Positions 8,539 through 16,957 are shown, counted from the first letter of the stretch. The stretch: DNA of 43,214 nt from JBLNBN01 sp050260015 (GCA_050260015.1 JBLNBN010000026.1:1-43214); one strand, 5' to 3'. The notes: generated by a model not told the origin, from the letters alone. A program made the numbers and translations.

Positions 8539-8567
8539 TGGACTCTTCCTCGCTGCGCTCGTCAGAG
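8539..8567. repeat. Solitary copy of the palindrome that flanks the GIY-YIG cassette
   Basis: TGGACTCTTCCTCGCTGCGC then TCGTCAGAG closely matches the reverse complement of the left inverted repeat at 16516-16550, with only a couple of differences over 29 bases. It shows the palindrome is dispersed in this genome. Confidence 0.6.
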
Positions 8568-8616
8568 CAGCAGTTCATCATTTTTCAACAGACTGTCACG
8601 TCAATTGACTAATCCT

Positions 8617-10926
8617 TTACACCCGCGTTACTTCTTCCGCGGGAGCGGAATGCGCGCCGCCAAGCCTTTTTAAGAGATTTAAAGCGGAGCCCGCTTTAAA
8701 CCACTCTATCTGGGATTGATTGTAGCTGTGATTCACCAGGAACGATTCCTCGGAGCCGTCGGAGTGATGGAGCAGAATTTTCAACTGCTTCTCCGGGGCG
8801 AATTCCGTCAGGCCGAGAATATCAATTACGTCGTCTTCGCGAATTAAATTGTAATCTTCTTTATTAACAAAAGTTATAGCGAGCATCCCCTGCTTTTTAA
8901 GGTTCGTCTCGTGTATTCTCGCAAAGGATTTAACCAGTATCGCTTTAACGCCCAGGAAGCGCGGCTGCATAGCGGCGTGCTCGCGGGAACTCCCCTCGCC
9001 GTAGTTCTCGTCGCCGACGACGATCGAGCCTATGCCGGCCGCTTTGTAGGCGCGCTGAGTCTGCGGCACGCCCATATATTCGCCTGTCAGTTGATTCTTA
9101 ACTAAATTCGCCTTTTCGTTGAACGCGTTTATCGCGCCGGTCAGCGTATTGTCGGATATTCTATCCAAATGCCCGCGGAAGCGCAGCCATGGGCCCGCCA
9201 TGGAAATGTGATCCGTCGTGCACTTCCCTTTTACTTTAATGAGCAATTTTAAACCGGTAAAGTCCTTACCGTCCCATGGCGCGAACGGCTCGAGAAGCTG
9301 CAGGCGCTCGGAGTTGGGATCGACTACGATCTTCATTGCGGAACCGTCCTCGGCGGGCTCGACGTAGCCTATGTCCTTTGCTTCGAAGCCGCGTTCGGGG
9401 AGCGTATCGCCGACCGGTTCGTCGAACTTAACCGCGATTCCGTCCTCGTTTATCAGCGTATCGGTCATCGGGTTAAACGTAAGATCGCCCGCTATCGCCA
9501 TCGCGGTTACGATCTCCGGCGAGGCGACGAATGCGTGCGTGTTTGGGTTGCCGTCGTTGCGCTTGGCGAAGTTGCGGTTGAAGGAGGTCAATATAGTGTT
9601 CGGTTTTTTATCCGCTGCGCCGTGGCGAGCCCACTGGCCTATGCAGGGGCCGCAGGCGTTGGCGAGCACCGTCCCACCGATATGCTCGAATTCGTCGAGC
9701 AAGCCGTCGCGCTCCACGGTGTAGCGGACGAGTTCGCTACCCGGAGTAATTATGTATTCCGATTTCGCCTTAAGCTTTTTATCGACCGCCTGGCGGGCTA
9801 GCGACGCCGCGCGGGATAGATCCTCGTAAGATGAATTAGTGCAGCTCCCGACTAGCCCCACTTCTATATGCTGCGGCCAGCCGTTCTTGCGAACTTCCTC
9901 GGCGAATTCCGAGAGCGGATGCGCCAGGTCGGGAGTAAACGGGCCGTTTACGTGCGGCTCGAGCTCGGAGAGATTTATTTCAATTACTTTGTCGAAGTAC
10001 ATTTCAGGATTATCGTAGACTTCCGGGTCGCCGGTGAGATGCTGCGCGATCCCGTCGGCGAGTTCGGCTACCTGCTCCCTGCCGGTCGCACGGAGGTATT
10101 TGGACATCGCTTCGTCGTAGCCGAAGATGGAGGTTGTAGCGCCTATCTCCGCGCCCATGTTGGTAATTGTGGCTTTTCCGGTGCAGGCAATCGAGCGAGC
10201 CCCATCGCCGAAGTATTCCAGGATTGCGCCGGTGCCGCCCTTAACTGTTAATATTCCCGCGACTTTTAGAATGACGTCCTTGGGCGAAGTCCAGCCCGAG
10301 AGCTTGCCGGTAAGTTTAACCCCGATAAGTTTAGGGAATTTCAATTCCCATTCCATACCGCTCATTACGTCGACGGCGTCCGCGCCGCCTACTCCTATTG
10401 CGACCATGGCGAGGCCGCCGGCGTTGACGGTGTGGCTGTCCGTGCCGATCATCATGCCGCCCGGGTAGGCGTAATTTTCCAATAAGACCTGGTGGATAAT
10501 TCCGGCGCCGGGCTGCCAGAATCCTATGCCGTATTTATTCGAGACGTCGGCGAGGAAGTCGAACACTTCGCGGTTCGCTTCGTTGGCGAGCGCGACGTCG
10601 GGCTTGGCGCCTTCCTTAGCTATAATTAAGTGGTCGCAGTGCACGGTCGTGGGGACGGCTACTTTCTTCTTGCCGGCCTGCATGAACTGCAGCAGGGCCA
10701 TTTGCGCCGTGGCGTCCTGCATCGCTACGCGGTCGGGACGGAAATCGACGTAGTCCTCGCCGCGGACGTAGCTTTTAGCGGGTTCGCCGCGGTAGAGGTG
10801 CGCATAGAGTATCTTTTCCGTGAGCGTCATCGGTTTGTTAAGCGTTTTGCGGGCTGCCTCAATTTTCGCAGGCATCGCCTCGTAAGTTTTCCGGATCAAT
10901 TCTAAATCGAAAAGCATAGCGTCCAT
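8617..10926 (-). CDS. acn: Aconitate hydratase (mitochondrial-type aconitase)
   Basis: 769-residue aconitase that isomerises citrate to isocitrate in the TCA cycle. The three 4Fe-4S cysteine ligands are visible as GSCTNSSYEDL and ANACGPCIGQW (CxxC). Other signatures are IGTDSHTVNAGGLAMVAIG, the NRNFAKRNDGNPNTHAFVAS segment, and the C-terminal swivel domain with GDENYGEGSSREHAAM. The start (KIEAARKTLNKPMTLTEKIL) resembles the mitochondrial-type family found in Bacteroidota relatives rather than AcnB. The start could equally be the in-frame ATG three codons in (10917); neither has a clear Shine-Dalgarno. It is a single-gene unit flanked by repeats on one side and 250 bases of AT-rich DNA on the other. 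Confidence 0.96.
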   Translation of the reverse strand: MDAMLFDLELIRKTYEAMPAKIEAARKTLNKPMTLTEKILYAHLYRGEPAKSYVRGEDYVDFRPDRVAMQDATAQMALLQFMQAGKKKVAVPTTVHCDHLIIAKEGAKPDVALANEANREVFDFLADVSNKYGIGFWQPGAGIIHQVLLENYAYPGGMMIGTDSHTVNAGGLAMVAIGVGGADAVDVMSGMEWELKFPKLIGVKLTGKLSGWTSPKDVILKVAGILTVKGGTGAILEYFGDGARSIACTGKATITNMGAEIGATTSIFGYDEAMSKYLRATGREQVAELADGIAQHLTGDPEVYDNPEMYFDKVIEINLSELEPHVNGPFTPDLAHPLSEFAEEVRKNGWPQHIEVGLVGSCTNSSYEDLSRAASLARQAVDKKLKAKSEYIITPGSELVRYTVERDGLLDEFEHIGGTVLANACGPCIGQWARHGAADKKPNTILTSFNRNFAKRNDGNPNTHAFVASPEIVTAMAIAGDLTFNPMTDTLINEDGIAVKFDEPVGDTLPERGFEAKDIGYVEPAEDGSAMKIVVDPNSERLQLLEPFAPWDGKDFTGLKLLIKVKGKCTTDHISMAGPWLRFRGHLDRISDNTLTGAINAFNEKANLVKNQLTGEYMGVPQTQRAYKAAGIGSIVVGDENYGEGSSREHAAMQPRFLGVKAILVKSFARIHETNLKKQGMLAITFVNKEDYNLIREDDVIDILGLTEFAPEKQLKILLHHSDGSEESFLVNHSYNQSQIEWFKAGSALNLLKRLGGAHSAPAEEVTRV

Positions 10927-11176
10927 CCGTAAATTTATTAATGTAAGTAGTTTGACGAAAGTTTAGGAAAGAGATTTTGGGGACAAATGGCGTACATTTA
11001 ACGGAAATTACTTAGAAACTGAAAAACTCAAAAATTTCAAGATATTTTTCAATAACAAATTATAAAGGGGGGCGGCATTGAATGAGGAACGACAAAATAA
11101 ATTTTCATTTCATTATAATTATTTGTAAATTAGCTTATTAGAATGTATTTATAATTGTCAAAATATTTATAAAAAG

Positions 11177-12346
11177 ATGGCGGAAAAAGCTTTCATAACG
11201 CCAAGCGTAATAAAATGGGCTCGTGAAACCGCTCGATTCTCAATCGAAGATGCGGCTAAAAAGATGTCCAAAGAACCCGAGCTTCTGATCAAGTGGGAAT
11301 CGGGGGAAGGCGTGCCGACCATTTCCCAGGCGGAAAAGCTTGCGAAAATATATAGAAGGCCTTTCGCGCTGTTCTTTTTACCGGGTCCGCCAAAGGACTT
11401 TCAGCCGCTTCAGGATTTTAGACAGCCCGGCTCCAAGGCGCTTTCCACAGCGTCTGCGTTTATTATTCGAGAAATTTCGGAAAATCAAGCGTGGATGAGG
11501 GAAGTGGCCGAGGATAGTGGAGAGAAAAAACTTGGTTTCATTGGCCGCTTCACCGAGAAAGACAATCCTAAAGCGGTTGCAGAAGATATTCTTCGTACGT
11601 TGGGCGTTGATCCTATAAAGTATGAGAAATCGCCAACGCCTCTGCTGCAGTGGATAAGAAGAGCGGAAGCAGTCGGAATTAATGTTTCAAGGGCATCTTC
11701 CGTTCATAATAAACTTAAAATTGATCCAGAGGAGTTGCAGGGCTTCGCTATTGCGGATCCGTTTGCGCCATTTGTATTTATCAATTCAGCCGATTGGGAA
11801 AGAGCTCAATTATTCACTCTAGTTCATGAGCTTGCACATTTATGGATAAATGCGAGCGGCATATCTAACGAAATCGAATTGAGAGACAAATCGGATGAGA
11901 GATTGAATCCGGTCGAGCGATTCTGCAATAAAGTTGCCGGCAACGTTTTGATGCCTCGTGAGATTATGGAGAAAATCAAGCAAAGCGGTTACTTAGCTTA
12001 TGAGGTGTTTAAAGATTTTTCCTCTAAATATGGCGTAAGCTCTTTTGCCCTTTTAGTTCGTGCGAAGGAATTGGATATAATAAATTGGAGCGAATATAAG
12101 AATCTGAAAGAGAAAGCGGAAAACGAATATATAGATTTTATTAGACGTAAAGCGAATAATAAGAAAAAGCAGAAGGAGAAAGAAGGCGGACCTAGTTATT
12201 ATATACTTCAACTTAATAAGAATGGCCGATTATTTACCCAGCATGTATTGGACGCTTATTATGATGGAGCGATTATGGCTACTGAAGCGAGCGGCCTACT
12301 TAATATAAAAATAAATAAAATTGCAAATATACGAGCGGCGCTTTAA
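11177..12346 (+). CDS. XRE-family regulator fused to ImmA/IrrE metallopeptidase
   Basis: 389 residues. Residues about 8-70 form a Cro/CI helix-turn-helix (FSIEDAAKKMSKEPELLIKW...TISQAEKLAKIYRRP). This is followed by an ImmA/IrrE (DUF955) zinc peptidase domain with HELAH at 217-221 and a downstream ERFCNKVAGNVLMP segment that usually supplies the third ligand side. Relatives such as ImmA and IrrE cleave repressors to induce mobile-element or stress genes. The stop overlaps the start of the PIN gene by one base (TAATG), a classic coupled pair. GC is lower than in aconitase. Whether the peptidase targets a repressor or the PIN partner cannot be told. Confidence 0.88.
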   Translation: MAEKAFITPSVIKWARETARFSIEDAAKKMSKEPELLIKWESGEGVPTISQAEKLAKIYRRPFALFFLPGPPKDFQPLQDFRQPGSKALSTASAFIIREISENQAWMREVAEDSGEKKLGFIGRFTEKDNPKAVAEDILRTLGVDPIKYEKSPTPLLQWIRRAEAVGINVSRASSVHNKLKIDPEELQGFAIADPFAPFVFINSADWERAQLFTLVHELAHLWINASGISNEIELRDKSDERLNPVERFCNKVAGNVLMPREIMEKIKQSGYLAYEVFKDFSSKYGVSSFALLVRAKELDIINWSEYKNLKEKAENEYIDFIRRKANNKKKQKEKEGGPSYYILQLNKNGRLFTQHVLDAYYDGAIMATEASGLLNIKINKIANIRAAL

Positions 12347-12918
12347 TGGTGGAATTATTCAAAGAGAAGACTTATTGCCTGGATTCGAATGTATTTATTG
12401 AAGGATGGAATAAGTATTATTCTCCGCAGTTATGTCCCGATTACTGGAATGTCTTGAAGGAATTAGGAAGGAAGGGAAAGATATTTATTCCCAAAGATGT
12501 TTATGAGGAAATAACAAGTGGAGAAGACGAATTATCAAGTTGGCTAAAAAGTTCCAAAATCAGGGTGTCTAAAAGGACTGGGCCCATTTTAAACTGTTGG
12601 ACAGCGATTCTTGCTAAAAATCCAAATCATCAAAGATTAGTGGATAATACAAAGGGGCGATCTTTAGCTGATCCGTGGGTAATTGCTCATGCGATCGTAG
12701 AAAAAGCGACTGTCGTTACTAAAGAGATAAAATTACTTGACGAGAATTCGAAAAGACTTAAAATTCCGAACGTCTGCGAGAATATGGGCGTTCCTTGGAT
12801 GGATGATTTCCAGTTTTTAAAAGAGGTAAATGCGCTGTTTTCGTGCAAAATAAAGCCTTCAGAGCCAATCGGCGACGCTATGATTTCCGAACCGTTATCA
12901 GACTATAACGCAGGTTAA
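12346..12918 (+). CDS. DUF4411-family PIN-domain protein
   Basis: 190 residues. The first strand and acidic residue of a PIN fold are clear (YCLDSNVFIEGW, D13), followed by IPKDVYEEI, then SLADPWVIAHAIVEKATVVT, where the Asp and the VVT strand match the PIN core. This pattern is typical of DUF4411 proteins, which are regularly encoded next to XRE-ImmA genes. PIN proteins are Mg-dependent RNases and often toxins. It starts inside the stop codon of the upstream metallopeptidase gene, so the two form an operon that may act as a toxin-antitoxin or stress module. Toxicity is inference. A terminator follows 45 bases downstream. Confidence 0.82.
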   Translation: MVELFKEKTYCLDSNVFIEGWNKYYSPQLCPDYWNVLKELGRKGKIFIPKDVYEEITSGEDELSSWLKSSKIRVSKRTGPILNCWTAILAKNPNHQRLVDNTKGRSLADPWVIAHAIVEKATVVTKEIKLLDENSKRLKIPNVCENMGVPWMDDFQFLKEVNALFSCKIKPSEPIGDAMISEPLSDYNAG

Positions 12919-12962
12919 TATTGGTAGGCAATTAATTCGATATTCAATTTTCTATACATTTT

Positions 12963-13003
12963 AAACCCTTCTTAAGCTAAATCTAAGCTTTAGAAGGGTT
13001 TTT
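12963..13003 (+). terminator. Terminator after the PIN gene
   Basis: Stem AAACCCTTCT (12963-12972) with AGAAGGGTTT (12992-13001), then a short T run. Confidence 0.72.
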
Positions 13004-13008
13004 ACTTT

Positions 13009-13104
13009 AAAAAAATCCCCGACAAGAGTTACCTCACCGGGGATACGGATTTTACCGACGGCATTTAAGCCTTATTGTGATTAGATTACAAGTAAAAATT
13101 TTCC
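13009..13104 (-). ncRNA. tracrRNA of the type II-C CRISPR system
   Basis: On the minus strand a CRISPR anti-repeat spans about 13101-13074 and pairs with repeat positions 1-28. Every difference from perfect complementarity (opposite repeat positions G1, G7, G10, G23 and G24) is a U opposite G, so the duplex is fully paired with five wobble pairs. It is followed by AATAAGGC and the nexus hairpin GGC-TTAAAT-GCC (13071-13060), a small CGG-TAAAAT-CCG hairpin (13057-13046), and a terminator stem ATCCCCG/CGGGGAT (13044-13038, 13021-13015) with a run of T. This is the standard tracrRNA layout. It is divergent from cas9. The 5' end and promoter are uncertain; a weak TAAGAT -10-like box lies just upstream. 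Confidence 0.9.
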
Positions 13105-13153
13105 TTTCTGTCATCTATCTTAATCGTCCGACGCCTTTCGGCGCGCAAGAGAT

Positions 13154-13161
13154 TAAATTTG
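13154..13161 (+). promoter_or_regulatory. Candidate -7 box for cas9
   Basis: TAAATTTG matches the FCB-group TAnnTTTG -7 consensus and lies about 70 bases upstream of the cas9 ATG. No good -33 TTG element is seen. The rest of the tracrRNA-cas9 gap has a small CGCC/GGCG hairpin (about 13132-13144) and AT-rich sequence. Confidence 0.4.
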
Positions 13162-13232
13162 TCTTGCTTTTCTCTTCAATTATTCGCAATTTACAAAAAA
13201 TTATTTTTACAAACAAATAATATTTTAAAATT

Positions 13233-16200
13233 ATGTCCAGAGTACTTGGTCTCGACCTGGGAACCAACTCGGTAGGCTGGTTCTTCTATAATGACGTCAC
13301 AAATCAAATCATCGACCATGGGTCCCGCGTGTTCGAAGCGGGCGTTAACGATTTAAATCAAAAGAAGGAGCAATCCCGCAACGCTACCCGCCGGGAGGCC
13401 CGCGAACGCAGGATGCAGGCGCGCCGAAGAAAGTTCCGCTTGCGGCTGCTTTTGAAATTCCTCAGGCAATTCGAATTTCTGGAAGATAGCTCGATCGAGC
13501 GGCTGAAGGAAATGAATCCCTACGAGCTTCGTAAAGCCGCGCTCGACGAGCCGCTTACGAAGGAAGAATTAGCGCGGGTATTCTACCATATCTGCCGGCG
13601 CCGCGGCTTTAAAAGCAACCGAATTGCCGGGAAGAAAGAGGACAAGGGCGCTATCTTCGACGGGAAGGCCGATACAGGCAAGCGCGGCATACTTGAGCTG
13701 CGCGAGGAGCTCTCCAGGAACGGCTACCGCACTATCGGCGAATATTTCGCCTCGATCGATCCGCACACGATACGCATACGGAATCGCTACACCGAGCGCA
13801 GTATGTACTTCGAGGAATTCAACGAAATATGGAATTTCCAGAAGAAATTCCAACCTGGATTATTGACGGACGATGCGCTGAAGGCCATACGCGATTGCGC
13901 CATATTCTACCAGCGGCCGCTAAAGTCCCAAAAGGACAAGATCGGCAAATGCGTCTTCGAGAAGAACAAGCGCCGCGCCCGCCGCTCTTCGCCGGAGTAC
14001 CAGGAGTTCCGCGCGCTGCAGGACCTGAACAATTTAATTATTCAAACCGAGGGCGACTACTTCTCCCGCCGCCCGCTTACGCTCGAAGAAAAGGAAAAGC
14101 TCTTTAAGTACCTTATGGAGCATCCCGAAGTAGACCTTAAAACTCCCTTTACGACGTTTAAGAGAGCAATCGGCGTTCCCAACAAAGCGAAGATAAAGGT
14201 CAACCTGGAGGGCAAGAAGATACCCGGCATGCGCTCGTTCGGCTCTATCAAGAAAGCTCTGGGAGAAGAATTCCAAACGCTGAAGGGCGAGGACGTTCGG
14301 CTGATCTGGGAGCTGCTCTGCTACGAGGAGGACGAGAAAAAGCTCGCCGAAATACTTCGCGCGAAGTGGAACTTCTCCGAAGAGGCCGCCGCGAAGCTCG
14401 CCGACGTCGATCTCGAGCCCGGCTACGCGGCGCTCTCGACAAAAGCCATAAGGAATATACTTCCCTACCTGCGCGAAGGGATGATGTACCACGAGGCCTG
14501 CGCCGCGGCGGGCTACGACCATAGCTTCAGCAACGAGGAAAAGACATACCTCGGGCGCGTCCCGGAAATTGAATCGATAGCCAACCCGATAGTAATGAAG
14601 ACGCTGCACCAGGTGCGGAAGATCGTAAACGAACTGATAGAGCTGCACGGCGAAATAGACATAATCCGAATCGAGCTTGCGCGCGGGCTTAAGAACAATT
14701 TGGACAAGAGATTGAAAATCCAGGAGGAGAATCGTGCAAATGAAAAAGCCAACGACTTAGCTCGTAAAGAAATATGCAGGATTACAAAAAGAGATTACGC
14801 GACTAAGGATGATTTGGAGAGATATAAGCTTTGGTTAGAATGCGGTAAAACAGATATTTATACTGGATTACATATACCGGAAGATCGATTATTTGGTAAA
14901 GATTCTCCTTATGAGGTCGATCATATTATACCTTATAGCGTTTCGTTGGATAATTCTTTCGCGAACAAATGTATAACAAAGAGGGAAATTAACCGAGATA
15001 AAGGCAATCGTACTCCGCAGGAATACCTGGAATCGCGTCCCGAATTCGAAGAGAATTTTAAGAATGCCGTAAAGAAATTGCCCGATCCAAAGGCGAAAAA
15101 GTTCAATACAAAAAACATCGCCGAGCACTACGGCTGGGAGAAGACGGAGGATTCCGAGGAGAGCGGCTTCATCCACAGCCAGCTGAACGACACGCGCTAC
15201 ATCTCCCGCGTCGCGAAGAAGCTGCTCGAAAGCGCCGCGCGCGATTGCGTGACGGTTAGCGTCGGGCGGGCCACTTCCTACATCGGGGATCTCTGGGGCT
15301 TAAAGAGATGGCTCTATACCGACGAAGAATACGAAGCCTTAAAGGCCGGGTCGGACAAAATACTGAAGAAACGCGACGACCACCGCCACCACATGATAGA
15401 CGCCGCGATAATCGCCGTGACAAACCGCTCGATGCTGCAGCGGCTCTCGACGATACATAACCGGGATAAAGGCCAACTAAACGACGACCGAATTAAGTTC
15501 GACCTCCCCTGGAAGGGATTTGTCGAGGACCTAAAGATCGCGCTGCGCAACACCATAGTCTCGCACAAGCGCAATTCGCGAGTGCGCGGCGATCTCCACG
15601 CGGAAACGCTCTACGGGCAACTGAAGGATGAAGGCGGAAATCCAAGGCTCTGGAATGGAAAAGAAGAAAATAAATTCGCTTACGCGGTACGAAAGCCCAT
15701 AACGGCTCTCACGCCTAAGCAGGTCGGCAATATAATCGATCCGCAGGTGAAGAAGGCCGTTGTGGAGCGCCTGATAGAGCGCGGTGTAGACCCGGAAAAC
15801 TTTAAGCAGCCAGAGATACAGAAAGCCATGCTCGAGCCGCTCTACTTAACTAAAAAAGTGGACGGCCGGCCGATAGACCCCAAGAACATAAAACCTATAC
15901 GCAAAGCGCGCGTGGCAGTCCCCTCCGGGGCTATGGTGAAGCTGCGTAACTACAATGTGTGGGCCGAACCGAGCGGCAATCACCACATGGCGATCTTCGT
16001 TAAGGAGAACGGCAAGCGTCGATTTGAAACCGTCTCGCTCTACGAGGCGCACCGGCGAAAGCTCGCTAAAAAGCCAATAATAAACCGGGAGGGCGCGCGC
16101 GGCGAGGAATTCTTTATGTCGCTATCGCGTAACGAATATCTTTACTTGGGAGATGCGCTCCCAGTCGGTTTCGAAGAAGACAAGAAAGATACATATTTTA

Positions 16201-16388
16201 TAGTTTATGATAATCTCTTTAGAGTGCAAGTATTAGATGTTAATGGAATTATCATTTTAAGAAAACATAATTCCGCTCGAACAGGTAACGAAACGACGCC
16301 AGATAAAATTAAAACGTCTTATGGAGTTATTGAGGGAATTAAAATGACGATCGATTGCCTGGGGTACCTGAGGCCCGTCAATGAATAG
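13233..16388 (+). CDS. cas9: CRISPR-associated endonuclease Cas9, type II-C
   Basis: 1051 residues, the compact size of subtype II-C. The RNA-guided double-strand nuclease has all catalytic residues: RuvC-I D8 (GLDLGTNSVGW), RuvC-II E481 (IELARG), HNH D563, H564 and N587 (VDHIIP...N, same 23-residue spacing as in Neisseria Cas9), and RuvC-III H720 and D723 (HHMIDA). An arginine-rich bridge helix lies at about 49-75. The C-terminal part (after about 800) is the wedge/PAM-interacting region; its PAM cannot be read. The stop overlaps the ATG of the cas1 remnant by 8 bases. Oddly, nucleotides 14761-15000 (residues about 510-590, the HNH domain) are about 34% GC while the flanks are about 60%, and 16180-16360 is also AT-rich, so the gene looks mosaic. 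Confidence 0.97.
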   Translation: MSRVLGLDLGTNSVGWFFYNDVTNQIIDHGSRVFEAGVNDLNQKKEQSRNATRREARERRMQARRRKFRLRLLLKFLRQFEFLEDSSIERLKEMNPYELRKAALDEPLTKEELARVFYHICRRRGFKSNRIAGKKEDKGAIFDGKADTGKRGILELREELSRNGYRTIGEYFASIDPHTIRIRNRYTERSMYFEEFNEIWNFQKKFQPGLLTDDALKAIRDCAIFYQRPLKSQKDKIGKCVFEKNKRRARRSSPEYQEFRALQDLNNLIIQTEGDYFSRRPLTLEEKEKLFKYLMEHPEVDLKTPFTTFKRAIGVPNKAKIKVNLEGKKIPGMRSFGSIKKALGEEFQTLKGEDVRLIWELLCYEEDEKKLAEILRAKWNFSEEAAAKLADVDLEPGYAALSTKAIRNILPYLREGMMYHEACAAAGYDHSFSNEEKTYLGRVPEIESIANPIVMKTLHQVRKIVNELIELHGEIDIIRIELARGLKNNLDKRLKIQEENRANEKANDLARKEICRITKRDYATKDDLERYKLWLECGKTDIYTGLHIPEDRLFGKDSPYEVDHIIPYSVSLDNSFANKCITKREINRDKGNRTPQEYLESRPEFEENFKNAVKKLPDPKAKKFNTKNIAEHYGWEKTEDSEESGFIHSQLNDTRYISRVAKKLLESAARDCVTVSVGRATSYIGDLWGLKRWLYTDEEYEALKAGSDKILKKRDDHRHHMIDAAIIAVTNRSMLQRLSTIHNRDKGQLNDDRIKFDLPWKGFVEDLKIALRNTIVSHKRNSRVRGDLHAETLYGQLKDEGGNPRLWNGKEENKFAYAVRKPITALTPKQVGNIIDPQVKKAVVERLIERGVDPENFKQPEIQKAMLEPLYLTKKVDGRPIDPKNIKPIRKARVAVPSGAMVKLRNYNVWAEPSGNHHMAIFVKENGKRRFETVSLYEAHRRKLAKKPIINREGARGEEFFMSLSRNEYLYLGDALPVGFEEDKKDTYFIVYDNLFRVQVLDVNGIIILRKHNSARTGNETTPDKIKTSYGVIEGIKMTIDCLGYLRPVNE

Positions 16389-16503
16389 GAGGATACTCCA
16401 CATAGGCTCGCCCTCGTACCTGAGCGCAAAGCACGAGCAGTTGGTCATCAGAGCGGTAGGCGCCGAGGAGGCGTCTACCGTTCATGCAGCGCTAATTGTC
16501 TGA
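16381..16503 (+). pseudogene. cas1: cas1 remnant (N-terminal stub)
   Basis: A 40-codon frame starting inside the end of cas9 (ATGAATAG overlap, 8 bases). It begins with a recognisable type II Cas1 N-terminus, RRILHIGSPSYLSAKHEQLV, with the strand-loop-strand start and the YLS...QLV signature. After about 25-30 residues the similarity fades and a TGA closes the frame. A functional Cas1 is about 290-300 residues, so over 85% is missing, including all catalytic residues. The region where it should continue holds a GIY-YIG cassette flanked by inverted repeats (16516-16957). I infer loss by insertion plus deletion. Confidence 0.75.
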
Positions 16504-16574
16504 AAATATATGGGTTTGTCACTCAGACGAGCGAAGCGAGGAAGAGTCCAAAGGATTTTTGTAAATTAGCTGAT

Positions 16575-16886
16575 ATGAAAGATTATTACGTCTATATAAT
16601 GGCTTCAAAAAAACATGGAACGCTTTATACGGGCGTAACTTCTAATCTTTTAAATAGAGTGTACCAACACAAGCATCATACATTCTCGGGTTTTACCGCT
16701 CGATATTCTATCCATTTATTAGTTTATTTCGAAGTTACTAATGACATCCGCAACGCAATAGAAAGAGAAAAGCGGATTAAGGGACAGAGTAGGAATAAAA
16801 AGATAGAATTAATCGAGTCGCTTAATCCCGAATGGAAGGACTTGAGCGTAGAATGGTTTATGGACTCTTCGCTTCGCTCTGAGTGA
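16575..16886 (+). CDS. GIY-YIG endonuclease-domain protein
   Basis: 103-residue single-domain GIY-YIG protein of the small COG2827/UPF0213 type. The motif YVYIMASKKHGTLYTGVTSN gives the YVYI...YTGVT core, followed by LLNRVYQHKHH (catalytic Arg helix), FTARY, LVYFEVTNDIRNAIEREKRIKGQSR and the typical C-terminal LNPEWKDL. These stand-alone nucleases are often multicopy and their substrates are poorly known. The gene interrupts the cas1-cas2 region and is bounded by inverted repeats, with its C-terminal tail encoded by one repeat unit. It has its own AT-rich upstream sequence (TTTGTAAATTAGCTGATATG). It is unrelated to CRISPR adaptation as far as is known. Confidence 0.88.
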   Translation: MKDYYVYIMASKKHGTLYTGVTSNLLNRVYQHKHHTFSGFTARYSIHLLVYFEVTNDIRNAIEREKRIKGQSRNKKIELIESLNPEWKDLSVEWFMDSSLRSE

Positions 16887-16957
16887 CAGGAAAATGGACT
16901 CTTCGCTTCGCTCTGAGTGACAGGAAAATGGACTCTTCGCTTCGCTCTGAGTGACAA
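16860..16957. repeat. Three tandem 34-bp palindrome copies
   Basis: Units start at 16860, 16894 and 16928 with a strict 34-base period. Each contains TGGACTCTTCGCTTCGCTCT then GAGTGACA; the third stops after 30 bases. They form the right boundary of the GIY-YIG cassette. Confidence 0.9.

Larger units (their letters stand above)
16516..16957 (+). mobile_element. GIY-YIG cassette bounded by inverted palindromic repeats
   Basis: 442-bp unit. The left repeat (16516-16550) reads TTGTCACTCAGACGAGCGAA and on to GAGTCCA. The right end reads TGGACTCTTCGCTTCGCTCT then GAGTGACAA, the reverse complement of the left apart from two 3-base insertions. The GIY-YIG gene lies between, and its last residues (MDSSLRSE) are encoded by the right repeat. 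The unit sits exactly where cas1 is interrupted, between the cas1 stub and start-less cas2. Similar solitary palindromes occur at 6392-6424 and 8539-8567. Mobility is inference; no target-site duplication is obvious. Confidence 0.55.

Noticed and set aside
8048..8616. tRNA or small RNA genes in the repeat zone
   Set aside because: Stem-rich sequences were inspected for acceptor and T-loop features (GTTCGAnTC); none fits.
14034..14648. 204-codon minus-strand open frame within cas9
   Set aside because: Antisense shadow; no family features.
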